Origin: Bacillota bacterium
Lineage (GTDB): Bacteria > Bacillota > Clostridia > Christensenellales > Aristaeellaceae
Reading direction: 5' to 3'
Assembly (NCBI GenBank): GCA_023392515.1
Contig: JAEVYX010000111.1
Span: forward strand, 18,078 to 82,077
DNA: 64,000 bases
In this document: positions 25,790 through 34,013 of the stretch, piece after piece
How positions within the stretch are numbered: position 1 is the first letter of the stretch
How the letters are laid out: each line of letters starts with the position of its first letter
Notes under the pieces: model-generated
Seen by the model: only the letters and a program-made list of their open reading frames with translations
Databases searched by the model: none
What the model was told of the DNA's origin: nothing
Program-made: the position numbers and the translations under genes

Positions 25790-25828
25790 CAAAAGGCGCT
25801 ATGCTCACGCTCGGGCACAGCGCCTTTT
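25790..25828. terminator. Bidirectional rho-independent terminator
   Basis: AAAAGGCGCT and AGCGCCTTTT pair around a loop between metY and the convergent ldcA gene. Confidence 0.85.
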
Positions 25829-25846
25829 CGTTTTATAACCGTTTTT

Positions 25847-26773
25847 CTAAATCAGTTCCAACAGTCCGCTTCCCGCATCCATCCGGCAGGATGCGCCTAA
25901 GGGCAGCGTGATCTTGGGGCTGCAATGGCCTGCCTGCAGGTCACCTACTATCGGCTTTCCGCAGGGCATCACTACATCCCGGATGATCTCCTCCAAGGTG
26001 AGGCTGTATTCCGGATATTCTTCCACACAGTCCGTAAACGCTCCCAGTACGATACCTGAGCAATCATCAAACTTGCCGCCCAGGCGAAGTTTGGAAAGCA
26101 TCCGGTCAAGGCTGTAAAACTTCTCGCCGATGTCCTCCAGGAAAAGGACTTTTCCTTTTGTATCAAGATCATAAGGCGTGCCCATGGCAGCAGCTACCAG
26201 CGTAAGGTTTCCGCCCACCAATTGGCCCTCCGCTTCGCCTTTTTGGATGCACTGAAGGGGTACGCCCTTTGGATTTTCGATTCTGCCCAGGGGGCTATCC
26301 ATCATCAATGCCCGCAGGAGGCTTTCCCGGGAAAAGCTGTCGGCTTCCGGGGACAAATCATCAGAGGATGGCATGGGACCGTGAAACGTAACCAGGCCGC
26401 AGCGCATATTCAGCGCAATGTGGACGGAAGTAATATCGCTATAGCCGATAAACGGCTTGGGATTTTTGCGGATCAGGTCATAATCAAGCCTATCGAGTAT
26501 ACGAAGCGTACCATACCCTCCCCGGACACAGTACACCGCATCAACATTAGGGTCTGCAAACATGCGGTTAATGGCATCAGCCCGCACCTGATCAGGGCCG
26601 GACAAATATCCATAAACCTGGCCCACGCTTTCATCCAATTTCACTTGAAAGCCAAGGCCCTTTACCTTATCCGCAATCAGCTCCACATTTTCCCGGGTGC
26701 TCGGGCGCATAGCGCCGGAAACGCCTATAAGACCAATGGTATCTCCCTTTTTCAGGGGTTTGGGGTAAATCAT
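25847..26773 (-). CDS. ldcA: Muramoyltetrapeptide LD-carboxypeptidase (S66 family)
   Basis: A 308-residue cytosolic serine peptidase. The nucleophile Ser is in FIGYSDIT near residue 115, after RGGYGTLRILD; Glu and His of the triad are in the C-terminal domain (LVLGAF and LQAGHCSPK). It removes the terminal D-Ala from murein tetrapeptides; MccF immunity proteins share the fold. AAGGAGCG precedes the ATG. Last gene of a four-gene run with alr, an M20 peptidase and dppA, which supports a cell-wall recycling role. Confidence 0.92.
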   Translation of the reverse strand: MIYPKPLKKGDTIGLIGVSGAMRPSTRENVELIADKVKGLGFQVKLDESVGQVYGYLSGPDQVRADAINRMFADPNVDAVYCVRGGYGTLRILDRLDYDLIRKNPKPFIGYSDITSVHIALNMRCGLVTFHGPMPSSDDLSPEADSFSRESLLRALMMDSPLGRIENPKGVPLQCIQKGEAEGQLVGGNLTLVAAAMGTPYDLDTKGKVLFLEDIGEKFYSLDRMLSKLRLGGKFDDCSGIVLGAFTDCVEEYPEYSLTLEEIIRDVVMPCGKPIVGDLQAGHCSPKITLPLGASCRMDAGSGLLELI

Positions 26774-26785
26774 GCGGCACGCTCC

Positions 26786-27586
26786 TTACAAGCAAAACAG
26801 CAGAAATTTAAGCACATCCATATACGCATCCGCTTCATAACGCACGGTACGTGAATCCACCTGAACACAGCCCGGATAAAAACTGTTGCGGTACGCCAAA
26901 TAGTGCTCTTTATAATTGATCTCAACTGTAAAATGGTCCGGCAGTGGAAATTGACACATTTTCGGGTCCAGCGCCATGGCCTTTTCAGCCGTTTCCCGGA
27001 TACGGCGGACCGCCAGCGCAGGATGGATAGAGACGGAACCATTTCCAAGGCCTTCGTTTACCGGTACGGTGAGGATGTTGGGGTTCATGGTTTTCACCCA
27101 TTCGCACAGCATCTTATCCCCCGTCACCATCAGCACCGGCACCTTCAGCATAGCTGCCGTGAGGCTGTTGAGCATCAGCTCAGGGGCCAGGATGCCGTTG
27201 ATCTTAACGTGGTTGTTCTGGGTGTTCATGGTATGGGACAAAGGATTCCCGTTCATGGCGGCGCCGGAATGGTAGCCGGTGAACAGGACGCCATCAAAGG
27301 TTTCATCCAGTCCAGCCATCATGATATAGGGGTTACGGGCCCAGCCGCGAAACAGCCGTGCTTTTTCCGGCAGTGCTTCAGGATGGATGTTTCTGGCGGA
27401 ATCATGGGCATCCTTTACAAGAATCTCATCTGCGCCTCCTGCCAGTACCCCTTCGCAGGCCGCTGCCACTTCCCTGGTCATCTGATCTGCAAAGGGCGTA
27501 TAGTCAGGCTTGTTCTTTCCTGTTTCATCCCAATGGGCAATGCCGCAGGTTCCCTCGATGTCCGCGGATAAAAATATCTTTTTCAT
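26786..27586 (-). CDS. dppA: D-aminopeptidase, M55 family (DppA-like)
   Basis: About 266 residues. Zinc-ligand motifs of M55 are visible: SADIEGTCG at the N-terminus, VKDAHDSARN near 60 and FTGYHSGA near 104. DppA of Bacillus releases N-terminal D-amino acids, preferring D-Ala-D-Ala. I take ATG 27586 (GAGG 7 nt upstream), though ATG 27598 forms an ATGA overlap with the upstream gene and may also be used. Neighbours alr and ldcA point to recycling of D-amino-acid-containing wall peptides. Confidence 0.92.
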   Translation of the reverse strand: MKKIFLSADIEGTCGIAHWDETGKNKPDYTPFADQMTREVAAACEGVLAGGADEILVKDAHDSARNIHPEALPEKARLFRGWARNPYIMMAGLDETFDGVLFTGYHSGAAMNGNPLSHTMNTQNNHVKINGILAPELMLNSLTAAMLKVPVLMVTGDKMLCEWVKTMNPNILTVPVNEGLGNGSVSIHPALAVRRIRETAEKAMALDPKMCQFPLPDHFTVEINYKEHYLAYRNSFYPGCVQVDSRTVRYEADAYMDVLKFLLFCL

Positions 27587-27594
27587 AATGATCC

Positions 27595-28764
27595 TCATCC
27601 TTTCAAATAATCCAATGCCATGGCTGTTTGCAGTGCGACACCCACAGGCAGGCAGGCTTCATCCACAGTAAAGGTGCTGGTATGCAAGGGCGTTCCAATG
27701 CCGCAGCCAAGGTCATAGTACATGCCCGGCGCATGCTTTACAAAGAAGCCGAAGCTTTCCACCCCAAGGCTTGGCGCAGGCCGGAGCACCATTTGCTCTT
27801 CGCCGATGATATCCTTTGCCACTGCGGCAAACCGCTCATAAAGGGCCTCATTGTTGTAAACGGCGCCATAGCTGTCCCGAAGCGTAACATCCGCGCTGCC
27901 GCCAAGCCCTTCGGCCAGGCTCTGCGCCACCTCCACAATTCTCCGCTTGCAGCTTTCTTGAACTTCCGGCAGCAAGGTGCGCAAGGTGCCTTCGATTTCC
28001 ACCTGATTGCAGATAATATTTCTGGCGCTTCCGCCCTGAATTTTGCAAAGGGAAACCACCGCGCTGTCCAGGGGCGATACATTCCTGCTCACCAGGGTTT
28101 GAAGCGCCACAACGATTTGGGAAGCAATCAAAAGGGCATCGGTGCCGCGCTCAGGATATGCACCATGACAGCTTTTCCCATGAACGGTGATATTGATATC
28201 ATCGCTGGCGCCGCTCACACAGCCGGGCTTTGTATACACAACACCCGCTTTCTGGTCCGGCAGCATATGAAGCCCCAATACCGCGTCGACATGGGGATTT
28301 TCCATGCACCCCGTCGCTACCATCTCCCTGGCACCACCAACGGTCTCTTCTGCCGGCTCAAAGAAAAGCTTGACATTGCCATGGAGTTTATCTCTTCTTT
28401 CAGACAGAAGCCGCGCAGCACCCAGAACAATCGCCATATGGGCATCATGCCCGCAGGCGTGCATGACCCCCGGCGTTTGGGATATAAAATCGCATTTGTT
28501 TTCTTCCTGAATGGGCAGCGCATCCATATCAGCCCGAATTGCGATGGTTTTCCCGGGAAATGATCCGCGGATCAGGCCAACGACCGCGTATTGCCCAGGA
28601 TAGGTAAGGGTTTCAATGCCCATCTCCTGAAGTATTTTTAAAACAAACGCCTGGGTTTTTTGCTCTTGTCCCCCCAATTCCGGGTGCATATGCAGTTCTC
28701 TGCGAACAGAAACAAGCCAGGGCGACAATTCCTGCGCCTGCTGTGTCAAACTTGATTGAATCAT
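27595..28764 (-). CDS. M20 family amidohydrolase / metallopeptidase
   Basis: A 389-residue M20D-type enzyme: RRELHMHPELGGQE at the N-terminus, RADMDALPI, HACGHDAHMA with metal ligands near residue 105, and EPAEETVGG with the general base. This family includes hippurate hydrolases, N-acyl amino acid deacylases and N-acetyl-diaminopimelate deacetylases. Overlaps the alr stop by 4 bp. In this operon a role on N-acyl or D-amino-acid-containing wall peptides is likely (inference); the precise substrate is not visible. Confidence 0.92.
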   Translation of the reverse strand: MIQSSLTQQAQELSPWLVSVRRELHMHPELGGQEQKTQAFVLKILQEMGIETLTYPGQYAVVGLIRGSFPGKTIAIRADMDALPIQEENKCDFISQTPGVMHACGHDAHMAIVLGAARLLSERRDKLHGNVKLFFEPAEETVGGAREMVATGCMENPHVDAVLGLHMLPDQKAGVVYTKPGCVSGASDDINITVHGKSCHGAYPERGTDALLIASQIVVALQTLVSRNVSPLDSAVVSLCKIQGGSARNIICNQVEIEGTLRTLLPEVQESCKRRIVEVAQSLAEGLGGSADVTLRDSYGAVYNNEALYERFAAVAKDIIGEEQMVLRPAPSLGVESFGFFVKHAPGMYYDLGCGIGTPLHTSTFTVDEACLPVGVALQTAMALDYLKG

Positions 28765-29927
28765 TGCGTCACTCCCCCATCCTTCAGCAATTCATCCACA
28801 ACCTTCCATACTGCGCCATTTTTAAGATACACCCTGGGCGGGCGACGGCTTACAAGCGTGATGGCCTCATTGCGGTTGGTGTTTGCCCAATTGGCGTACG
28901 TCATATAGGAGATCCCGCCCCCCAACAAGCAAACCTCATCTCCAGGCTTTGCCAAGGGGATATCCGTCACATCCACCATCATCTGATCCATGCATACCAA
29001 GCCTATTACCGGCGCGAGTTTTCCATGTATCAGTACGCTGGCTGTCCTTGACATGCATCTTGGATATCCGTCCCCATACCCGGCGCAAAGGGTGGCAATG
29101 CGTGAATCCCGCTTTAACAGCTCCCGGTCATCATATCCCACCGGCTCTCCCATTGCCACTTGTGTAATTTGGGCAATGGTGGTTTTCAGCGTCAGCGTTT
29201 CCTGGCAGGAAAAGTCCATCGTCTCGCTGCCCATGGGCCACACGCCAAAAAGCAAGGCCCCGGTACGTACGCGATTGTACTGCCAATTTGGATACCGCAC
29301 CAAGCCAATGGAATCACAAAGGTGCAATTCGGGGATAAAAAGCCCTTCCGTCCTGAGGGCTTCATTGATTACCTGAAGCCGGTCATGCTGCAGCTGATCC
29401 CGCTCCTTACCGATCAGCGCAAGGTGGGAATAAAGCCCCTGAATATGAATATGCGGAAGCTTGGCAATTTGAAGAATTTCATAAACAGTTTCCTGGCCGG
29501 GCACGAATCCAAGGCGGTGCATGCCGGTATCTATTTTGATATGAATGGCTGCCATTGATGGAAGCCTTTGCGCAGCCAACTGAATCGCCTGGGCCTGCAC
29601 ATAAGATGAAACAGTAAGTTGTATGTTTTTCTGAATTGCCTCAGTCAGCGCTTCCTCTTCCGTTGTTCCCATCACCAGTATTTCGCCGGTGATACCATTG
29701 TGGCGCAGCTCCAAGGCTTCCCTGACACAGGAGACGGCAAAGCTTTCCGCGCCAGCTTGTGCCAATGCCCGGGCCACCTCCACCGCCCCATGGCCATAGG
29801 CATTGGATTTCAGCACGCAGGTGACTTTCACACCCGGTCCGCAGAGCTTGCATACTTGCGCGTAATTATGCGTCAGCTTGTCCAAATCGATTTCCACCCA
29901 GGTTCTGCGTATATAAGATGTATTCAT
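28761..29927 (-). CDS. alr: Alanine racemase
   Basis: About 388 residues. PLP-binding Lys40 lies in VLKSNAYGHG, and the catalytic Tyr of the second subunit lies in GYGDGYPR. It interconverts L- and D-alanine for wall synthesis, or in this operon may return D-Ala to the L-pool. ATG 29927 is preferred: a promoter at 29985-30013 would place the longer frame partly upstream of transcription. Its own ribosome site is weak (GAGCAAACGGGC), while a strong AAGGAGG at 29975-29981 has no start in frame. First gene of alr-M20-dppA-ldcA. Confidence 0.93.
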   Translation of the reverse strand: MNTSYIRRTWVEIDLDKLTHNYAQVCKLCGPGVKVTCVLKSNAYGHGAVEVARALAQAGAESFAVSCVREALELRHNGITGEILVMGTTEEEALTEAIQKNIQLTVSSYVQAQAIQLAAQRLPSMAAIHIKIDTGMHRLGFVPGQETVYEILQIAKLPHIHIQGLYSHLALIGKERDQLQHDRLQVINEALRTEGLFIPELHLCDSIGLVRYPNWQYNRVRTGALLFGVWPMGSETMDFSCQETLTLKTTIAQITQVAMGEPVGYDDRELLKRDSRIATLCAGYGDGYPRCMSRTASVLIHGKLAPVIGLVCMDQMMVDVTDIPLAKPGDEVCLLGGGISYMTYANWANTNRNEAITLVSRRPPRVYLKNGAVWKVVDELLKDGGVTQ

Positions 29928-29984
29928 GCCCGTTTGCTCTTCTTTCGAAAAAACCGCAAATTTGTTGGGAAATTCCTCCTTGGC

Positions 29985-30013
29985 ATTGTAGAGGAATTGC
30001 AAGCGAATTGCAA
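29985..30013 (-). promoter_or_regulatory. Promoter of the alr-M20-dppA-ldcA operon
   Basis: Minus-strand TTGCAA (30008-30013), 17-bp spacer, TACAAT (29985-29990). It separates this operon from the thioesterase gene upstream. Confidence 0.65.
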
Positions 30014-30057
30014 GACCATCTTTCTTATCTTGCAATTCGCGCGGTGATTTTGAAAGG

Positions 30058-30429
30058 TCAGCCCCTTTTTTCGTCAGTTTTCTCTTGAAAACGCAGAGCT
30101 TTCACCGCAACCCGCTGATGCATGGCGGTTCCAATCAATCCGCAGGAATCAAAAGCCTGAATATCAAAGGTATAAATGCGCCCCTCTTGGCTCGTCAGGT
30201 TTGCCTCAGCCCATACCCGCATGCCAACCGGCGTCGCGGCCTCATGGTGTACATCCATCCTGGTACCCACCGTTGTAATTCCCTCATCCAGCGTGCCTAC
30301 CAGCGCATTGCATGCGGCCTTTTCCATAAGGGCCACCAAAGCAGGCGTAGCAAATACCTGAAGGCTGCCGCTTCCCATAACGGCGGCCGTATTCTCTTTG
30401 GTTACAATCCCTTCCTGTTTCCCGGTCAT
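30058..30429 (-). CDS. Hotdog-fold thioesterase (FlK-like)
   Basis: A 123-residue protein with the pattern of fluoroacetyl-CoA thioesterase-like hotdog enzymes: FATPALVALMEKAA, TVGTRMDVHHEAATPVG (catalytic Glu/His region) and a beta-rich C-terminus ending in HQRVAV. It likely hydrolyses short acyl-CoA esters; specificity for fluoroacetyl-CoA should not be assumed. AGGAGGAAAAAGT precedes the ATG. It lies 48 bp after the MATE gene and may share its transcript. Confidence 0.85.
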   Translation of the reverse strand: MTGKQEGIVTKENTAAVMGSGSLQVFATPALVALMEKAACNALVGTLDEGITTVGTRMDVHHEAATPVGMRVWAEANLTSQEGRIYTFDIQAFDSCGLIGTAMHQRVAVKALRFQEKTDEKRG

Positions 30430-30477
30430 ACTTTTTCCTCCTGCACGTAAATTACTTTTTCAATATCCTGACATCCA

Positions 30478-31875
30478 TTATAAAACCCTTTGTAGCTTCC
30501 ATTTCCCCCGCAAAAACCGGCCCGTGAACAGAATCACCCGAAAAATCCAGTCCAGGATCATGGCTTCCCATACACCTATGGCACCCCAGCCCAAATTTTT
30601 CCCCAATATAAAGCTAAATACCACCCTAAAAACTATCATGGAGAAAATCGAGACAACCATGGCGTAATGCACATCGTTGGATGCACGCAGCGCATTTGGA
30701 AGCGTGAAAGAAAGAGGCCAGAGGAAAATGCCGCAGCCATTATGAATCATGACCAGAATATAGGAAAGGCTGATTGTTTCAGGAGACAGGTTATAAAGCC
30801 CCAAGATCGTGTTCAGCGAAAGAAGAATCAGGACGTTCCAGACAGCTCCGGCGATATAGGAAATTTTCATGAGCTTTCTGATCTGGCTTTCCACTGCACG
30901 GTAATCCCCGGCACCAACGCTTTGGCCGACAACAGTAAGCATTGCCAGATTCATAGCTTGGCCCGGTATGCAGCCAAGGGAATCCAAATTATTCGCTACA
31001 GCGTTTGCGGCCATCTGCACTGTGCCAAAGGATGCAATTACCCCCACTACCAATACCCTGCCCAGGTTGAAGATACCGTTCTCCAGGCCGTTGGGGACAC
31101 CGATGTGTAAAATTCTGCGTATCATTGCGAAATTGAAGCGGCGCATTTGGCGTATATCTCCATGAACAGGCAGGCGCTTGTTTTGCATAAGTGCAAAAAT
31201 TACCACAGATGCAATCACCCTGGCAAGGAAAATGGAGAAAGCCACGCCATAAATGCCGGCTTTAAACACGAATACAGCCAGGACGCTTCCCGTGATACTG
31301 GAAAGATATAGCCCCAAGGAAAGGAGCATGGGCGTTTTGGAATTGCCCATAGCCCGAAAAACCGCCGCACAAGCATAGTACACTGCCAAAAAGGGATAAG
31401 AAAACGCCACCCACTGAAAATAGGCCATGGCGTTTTGAAGAACCCCCGAATCAACCCGGCCGTAAAATAAGGTAAATAAATGCTGCCGCGGCAGCAGCAC
31501 CAGCGCCATGATGCAAACGGATATGCATATGGTAACAACCATCAATTGGCTGGCGGCCTCACAAGCGTTGTCCTTTTCCTGGTGTCCGATATACTGTGCT
31601 GTCACCACGGCGCCGCCGGCTGCCAATGCGGCAAACACATTCAGGACTACGGCATCAATCATATCCACTAAAGATATACCGGATACCGCCTCTTCCCCTG
31701 CCGAGGCGATCAGCATAACGTTGAACATGGCTACTAATACGATCAGCATCTGCTCAACAGCAAGAGGAAGAATGAGCCTGCGCAGCATACGGTTATCAAA
31801 CACGCGCTTTATGCCAACTTTCTTTGTTGCTTGATTCGGAAATTCACCCTTCAGCCCGCCAGCCCTTGCACACAT
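30478..31875 (-). CDS. MATE-family multidrug/metabolite efflux transporter
   Basis: A 465-residue membrane protein with about 12 hydrophobic helices in two similar halves, starting RMLRRLILPLAVEQML and with GGAVVTAQYIGH in helix-2/3, as in NorM/DinF-type MATE pumps that exchange Na+ or H+ for organic cations. The start is uncertain: ATG 31875 has AAAGG 8-9 nt upstream and overlaps ybaK by 32 bp; GTG 31803 and ATG 31789 are alternatives closer to the first helix. Substrate unknown. Confidence 0.88.
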   Translation of the reverse strand: MCARAGGLKGEFPNQATKKVGIKRVFDNRMLRRLILPLAVEQMLIVLVAMFNVMLIASAGEEAVSGISLVDMIDAVVLNVFAALAAGGAVVTAQYIGHQEKDNACEAASQLMVVTICISVCIMALVLLPRQHLFTLFYGRVDSGVLQNAMAYFQWVAFSYPFLAVYYACAAVFRAMGNSKTPMLLSLGLYLSSITGSVLAVFVFKAGIYGVAFSIFLARVIASVVIFALMQNKRLPVHGDIRQMRRFNFAMIRRILHIGVPNGLENGIFNLGRVLVVGVIASFGTVQMAANAVANNLDSLGCIPGQAMNLAMLTVVGQSVGAGDYRAVESQIRKLMKISYIAGAVWNVLILLSLNTILGLYNLSPETISLSYILVMIHNGCGIFLWPLSFTLPNALRASNDVHYAMVVSIFSMIVFRVVFSFILGKNLGWGAIGVWEAMILDWIFRVILFTGRFLRGKWKLQRVL

Positions 31876-32326
31876 CGACCCAGCCTTTGCTTTTGCTAGT
31901 TAGGGAAAGCTCATCCAAGGTCATTTCAATCGCGCTGTTTCCCGAACCGCAAGCAGGGAATACGGTTTGAAACCGTTTAAGGGAAACATCCAGCCAAATG
32001 CTCACCGCCGGGTTTTCAACAGCAAACGGACATACACCGCCTACGGCATGCCCGATTTGTTCTACCGCTTCCTCCGGAGAAAGCATGCTGGCTTTTAGTC
32101 CAAAGGCCACCTTGAATTTGCCATTATCAATGCGGGCGTCACCCGCGGCGACCAGCAAAATGGGGCCATCGTTTCCGCGAAATGAAAGTGTTTTGGCAAT
32201 ACGCTCCTCTTGGGTACGAAGTGCCTGCGCAGCCAGCGCTACTGTGGCGCTGGAGAGCTCCAGCACTTGTATCCGGCTGCCCATGTGATATTGATCCAGA
32301 TATGCCCTAACCTGTTCCAGCGACAT
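31844..32326 (-). CDS. ybaK: YbaK/EbsC-family aminoacyl-tRNA deacylase
   Basis: About 160 residues. The family hydrolyses mischarged tRNA (Cys-tRNAPro or Ala-tRNAPro). Conserved features: IAKTLSFRG with the key Lys, the GDARID segment, the GGVCPF motif and a Gly-rich GSGNSAIEM near the C-terminus. AGGAAG lies upstream of ATG 32326, excluding the longer frame to 32371. The gene starts a minus-strand unit with the MATE gene, divergent from the Rrf2 regulator. Confidence 0.88.
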   Translation of the reverse strand: MSLEQVRAYLDQYHMGSRIQVLELSSATVALAAQALRTQEERIAKTLSFRGNDGPILLVAAGDARIDNGKFKVAFGLKASMLSPEEAVEQIGHAVGGVCPFAVENPAVSIWLDVSLKRFQTVFPACGSGNSAIEMTLDELSLTSKSKGWVDVCKGWRAEG

Positions 32327-32440
32327 AAAAACGCTTCCTATCCACAAATAATGTCGAATAAACGCATTCATGATAGAACATCCAGGAAGCGTATGTCAAG
32401 GCGGTTATCCCTTCTATCGATCCGGCATATTCTTTGCGCA

Positions 32441-32470
32441 ATTGACAAAACCTTTCGGCAATGATAGCAT
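32441..32470 (+). promoter_or_regulatory. Promoter of the Rrf2-metN-metI unit
   Basis: TTGACA (32441-32446), 18-bp spacer, TAGCAT (32465-32470), followed by AAGGAGG before the regulator ATG. Confidence 0.6.
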
Positions 32471-32527
32471 GTAAAACATGGTATTCCCCTATGAATAAGC
32501 TCGGTTTTTACAAGGAGGCATTTCTCC

Positions 32528-32965
32528 ATGAAAATTTCCACAAAAGGCCGGTATGGCATGCGGCTCATGCTGGATCTTGCCCTGCATTATAATGGCGCGT
32601 ATATTCCGCTTAAGGAAGTTGCTACTCGCCAGGAGCTGCCAGAAAAATACATGGAGCAAATCATTACCCCCTTGAGCCGGGCAGGATATTTGCGAGGTGT
32701 CAGAGGCGCCCAGGGCGGATACCAGCTTACCCGTTCCGCCAATGAATATACGGTAGGGATGATTCTGCGAACCATGGAAGGGGATTTATCCGTGGTAAGT
32801 CCCGTTGACACGCAAAAGGAATCGGGAGATTTGGCCGCACATCTGGTGGTCAACAGCGTTTGGTCCCGCATCAACGATTCCATTGCCCAAGTTGTGGATC
32901 ACATTACATTGGCTGACCTGGTAGATGAATACAACCGTCATGGTGCAGACAATTACTTTATATAG
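32528..32965 (+). CDS. Rrf2-family transcriptional regulator lacking cluster cysteines (CymR-like)
   Basis: A 145-residue protein beginning MKISTKGRYGMRLMLDLA with winged helix to about residue 65 (LRGVRGAQGGYQLTR). The region where IscR has three Fe-S Cys is PVDTQKESGDLAAH and contains no Cys; the whole protein has none. Cys-less members include CymR, the cysteine-metabolism repressor of Firmicutes. The MetN/MetI-like genes directly downstream fit a sulfur amino acid role. A 37-bp gap and no visible terminator imply co-transcription. Identity as CymR is inference. Confidence 0.85.
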   Translation: MKISTKGRYGMRLMLDLALHYNGAYIPLKEVATRQELPEKYMEQIITPLSRAGYLRGVRGAQGGYQLTRSANEYTVGMILRTMEGDLSVVSPVDTQKESGDLAAHLVVNSVWSRINDSIAQVVDHITLADLVDEYNRHGADNYFI

Positions 32966-33002
32966 TCGTATCCCACTTTGCGTGAGAGAAAAGAGGACGA
33001 CG

Positions 33003-34013
33003 ATGATAGCGTTTCAGCATGTATCAATCCGCCAAAAATCCACAATTGGCGAGCGGCTTGTGGTAGAGGATGTATCTTTCCAAATTGAAGAAGGCGAAAT
33101 CTTTGGTATTGCCGGGCCTGCCGGTTCGGGAAAATCCGCTCTTTTGCGCACTGTTAATGCATTGGAGCGACCCGCGCTTGGCGATGTGGTGGTAGACGGC
33201 CAGGCGGTTTCAGCGCTATCTGCTCAGGGCTTGAAAGATATGCGTGGCAAAGTAGGTCTGGTGTTGCCTGGCTCCTCTCTTATGGAAAGCAAGCCTTTGT
33301 GGGAAAACATCGCTCTTTCGGTTTGGAGCAGCCCTAAAAAGCCGGAAGAATCCATTGGCAGGGTAAGGGAGCTATTGGCGCTTACAGGTCTTGAAGGATT
33401 GGAAAACGCTCGCCCGGCCTCGCTTTCACCCGAGCAGCGGCAACGCGGAGCCATAGCCAGAGCATTGTTTGGAAATCCTAAAATCTTGCTATGCCAGGAG
33501 GTTACAGACCGCTTGCCGCCTGCCTCTGCCAGCGCAGTGCTGACACTTCTAAAAGCGATCCATCAAGCCTTACAAATTACAATGGTTGTATCCACAAGCG
33601 AACTGGATGTATTAAAGCAGTTATGCAGCCGGGCCGCCATTATGCAGGAGAGCAAGCTTGTAGAACTTAACGACCTCTACTCTTTGTTTTCCGCCCCTGC
33701 TCATCCCTTCACGAAGGAGTTTGTGGCGCAGCAGACAGCCTTTTCACTGCCGGAAGAAGTAAAGGAACACGCCTACGGAACCATTGTCAGTATTGAGTAC
33801 ATAGGCGAATCAGCCAATGAACCGGTATTATATGAAACTTCGCAGCGTTTTGGTGTGGAATACAACATTCTTCAAGGCCGCATCGAATATATTGGCGGAA
33901 AGGCTCTTGGCAAAATGTATGTTTCCTTCAACTCGGAACCGGCACTGATGTCTTCTGTCCTTGCCTATCTAAAAGAAGCCACCTATCGCGTGGAGGTAAT
34001 TCAGCATGTATAG
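33003..34013 (+). CDS. MetN-like ABC ATPase with degenerate catalytic motifs and C-terminal NIL domain
   Basis: About 336 residues with MetN architecture: nucleotide-binding domain (1-~245) and NIL ligand-sensing domain (~255-336). Walker A GPAGSGKS (38-45) is intact. The rest is eroded: Q-loop Gln is lost (LPG at 88-90), the signature is LSPEQ instead of LSGGQ, Walker B ends CQE (Asp to Gln165), the D-loop is DRLP, and the switch His is Ser199. ATP binding may survive but hydrolysis should be poor. The frame is intact and the MetI gene overlaps its end. ATG 33003 has GAGG upstream. Could be a regulatory pseudo-ATPase. Confidence 0.82.
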   Translation: MIAFQHVSIRQKSTIGERLVVEDVSFQIEEGEIFGIAGPAGSGKSALLRTVNALERPALGDVVVDGQAVSALSAQGLKDMRGKVGLVLPGSSLMESKPLWENIALSVWSSPKKPEESIGRVRELLALTGLEGLENARPASLSPEQRQRGAIARALFGNPKILLCQEVTDRLPPASASAVLTLLKAIHQALQITMVVSTSELDVLKQLCSRAAIMQESKLVELNDLYSLFSAPAHPFTKEFVAQQTAFSLPEEVKEHAYGTIVSIEYIGESANEPVLYETSQRFGVEYNILQGRIEYIGGKALGKMYVSFNSEPALMSSVLAYLKEATYRVEVIQHV

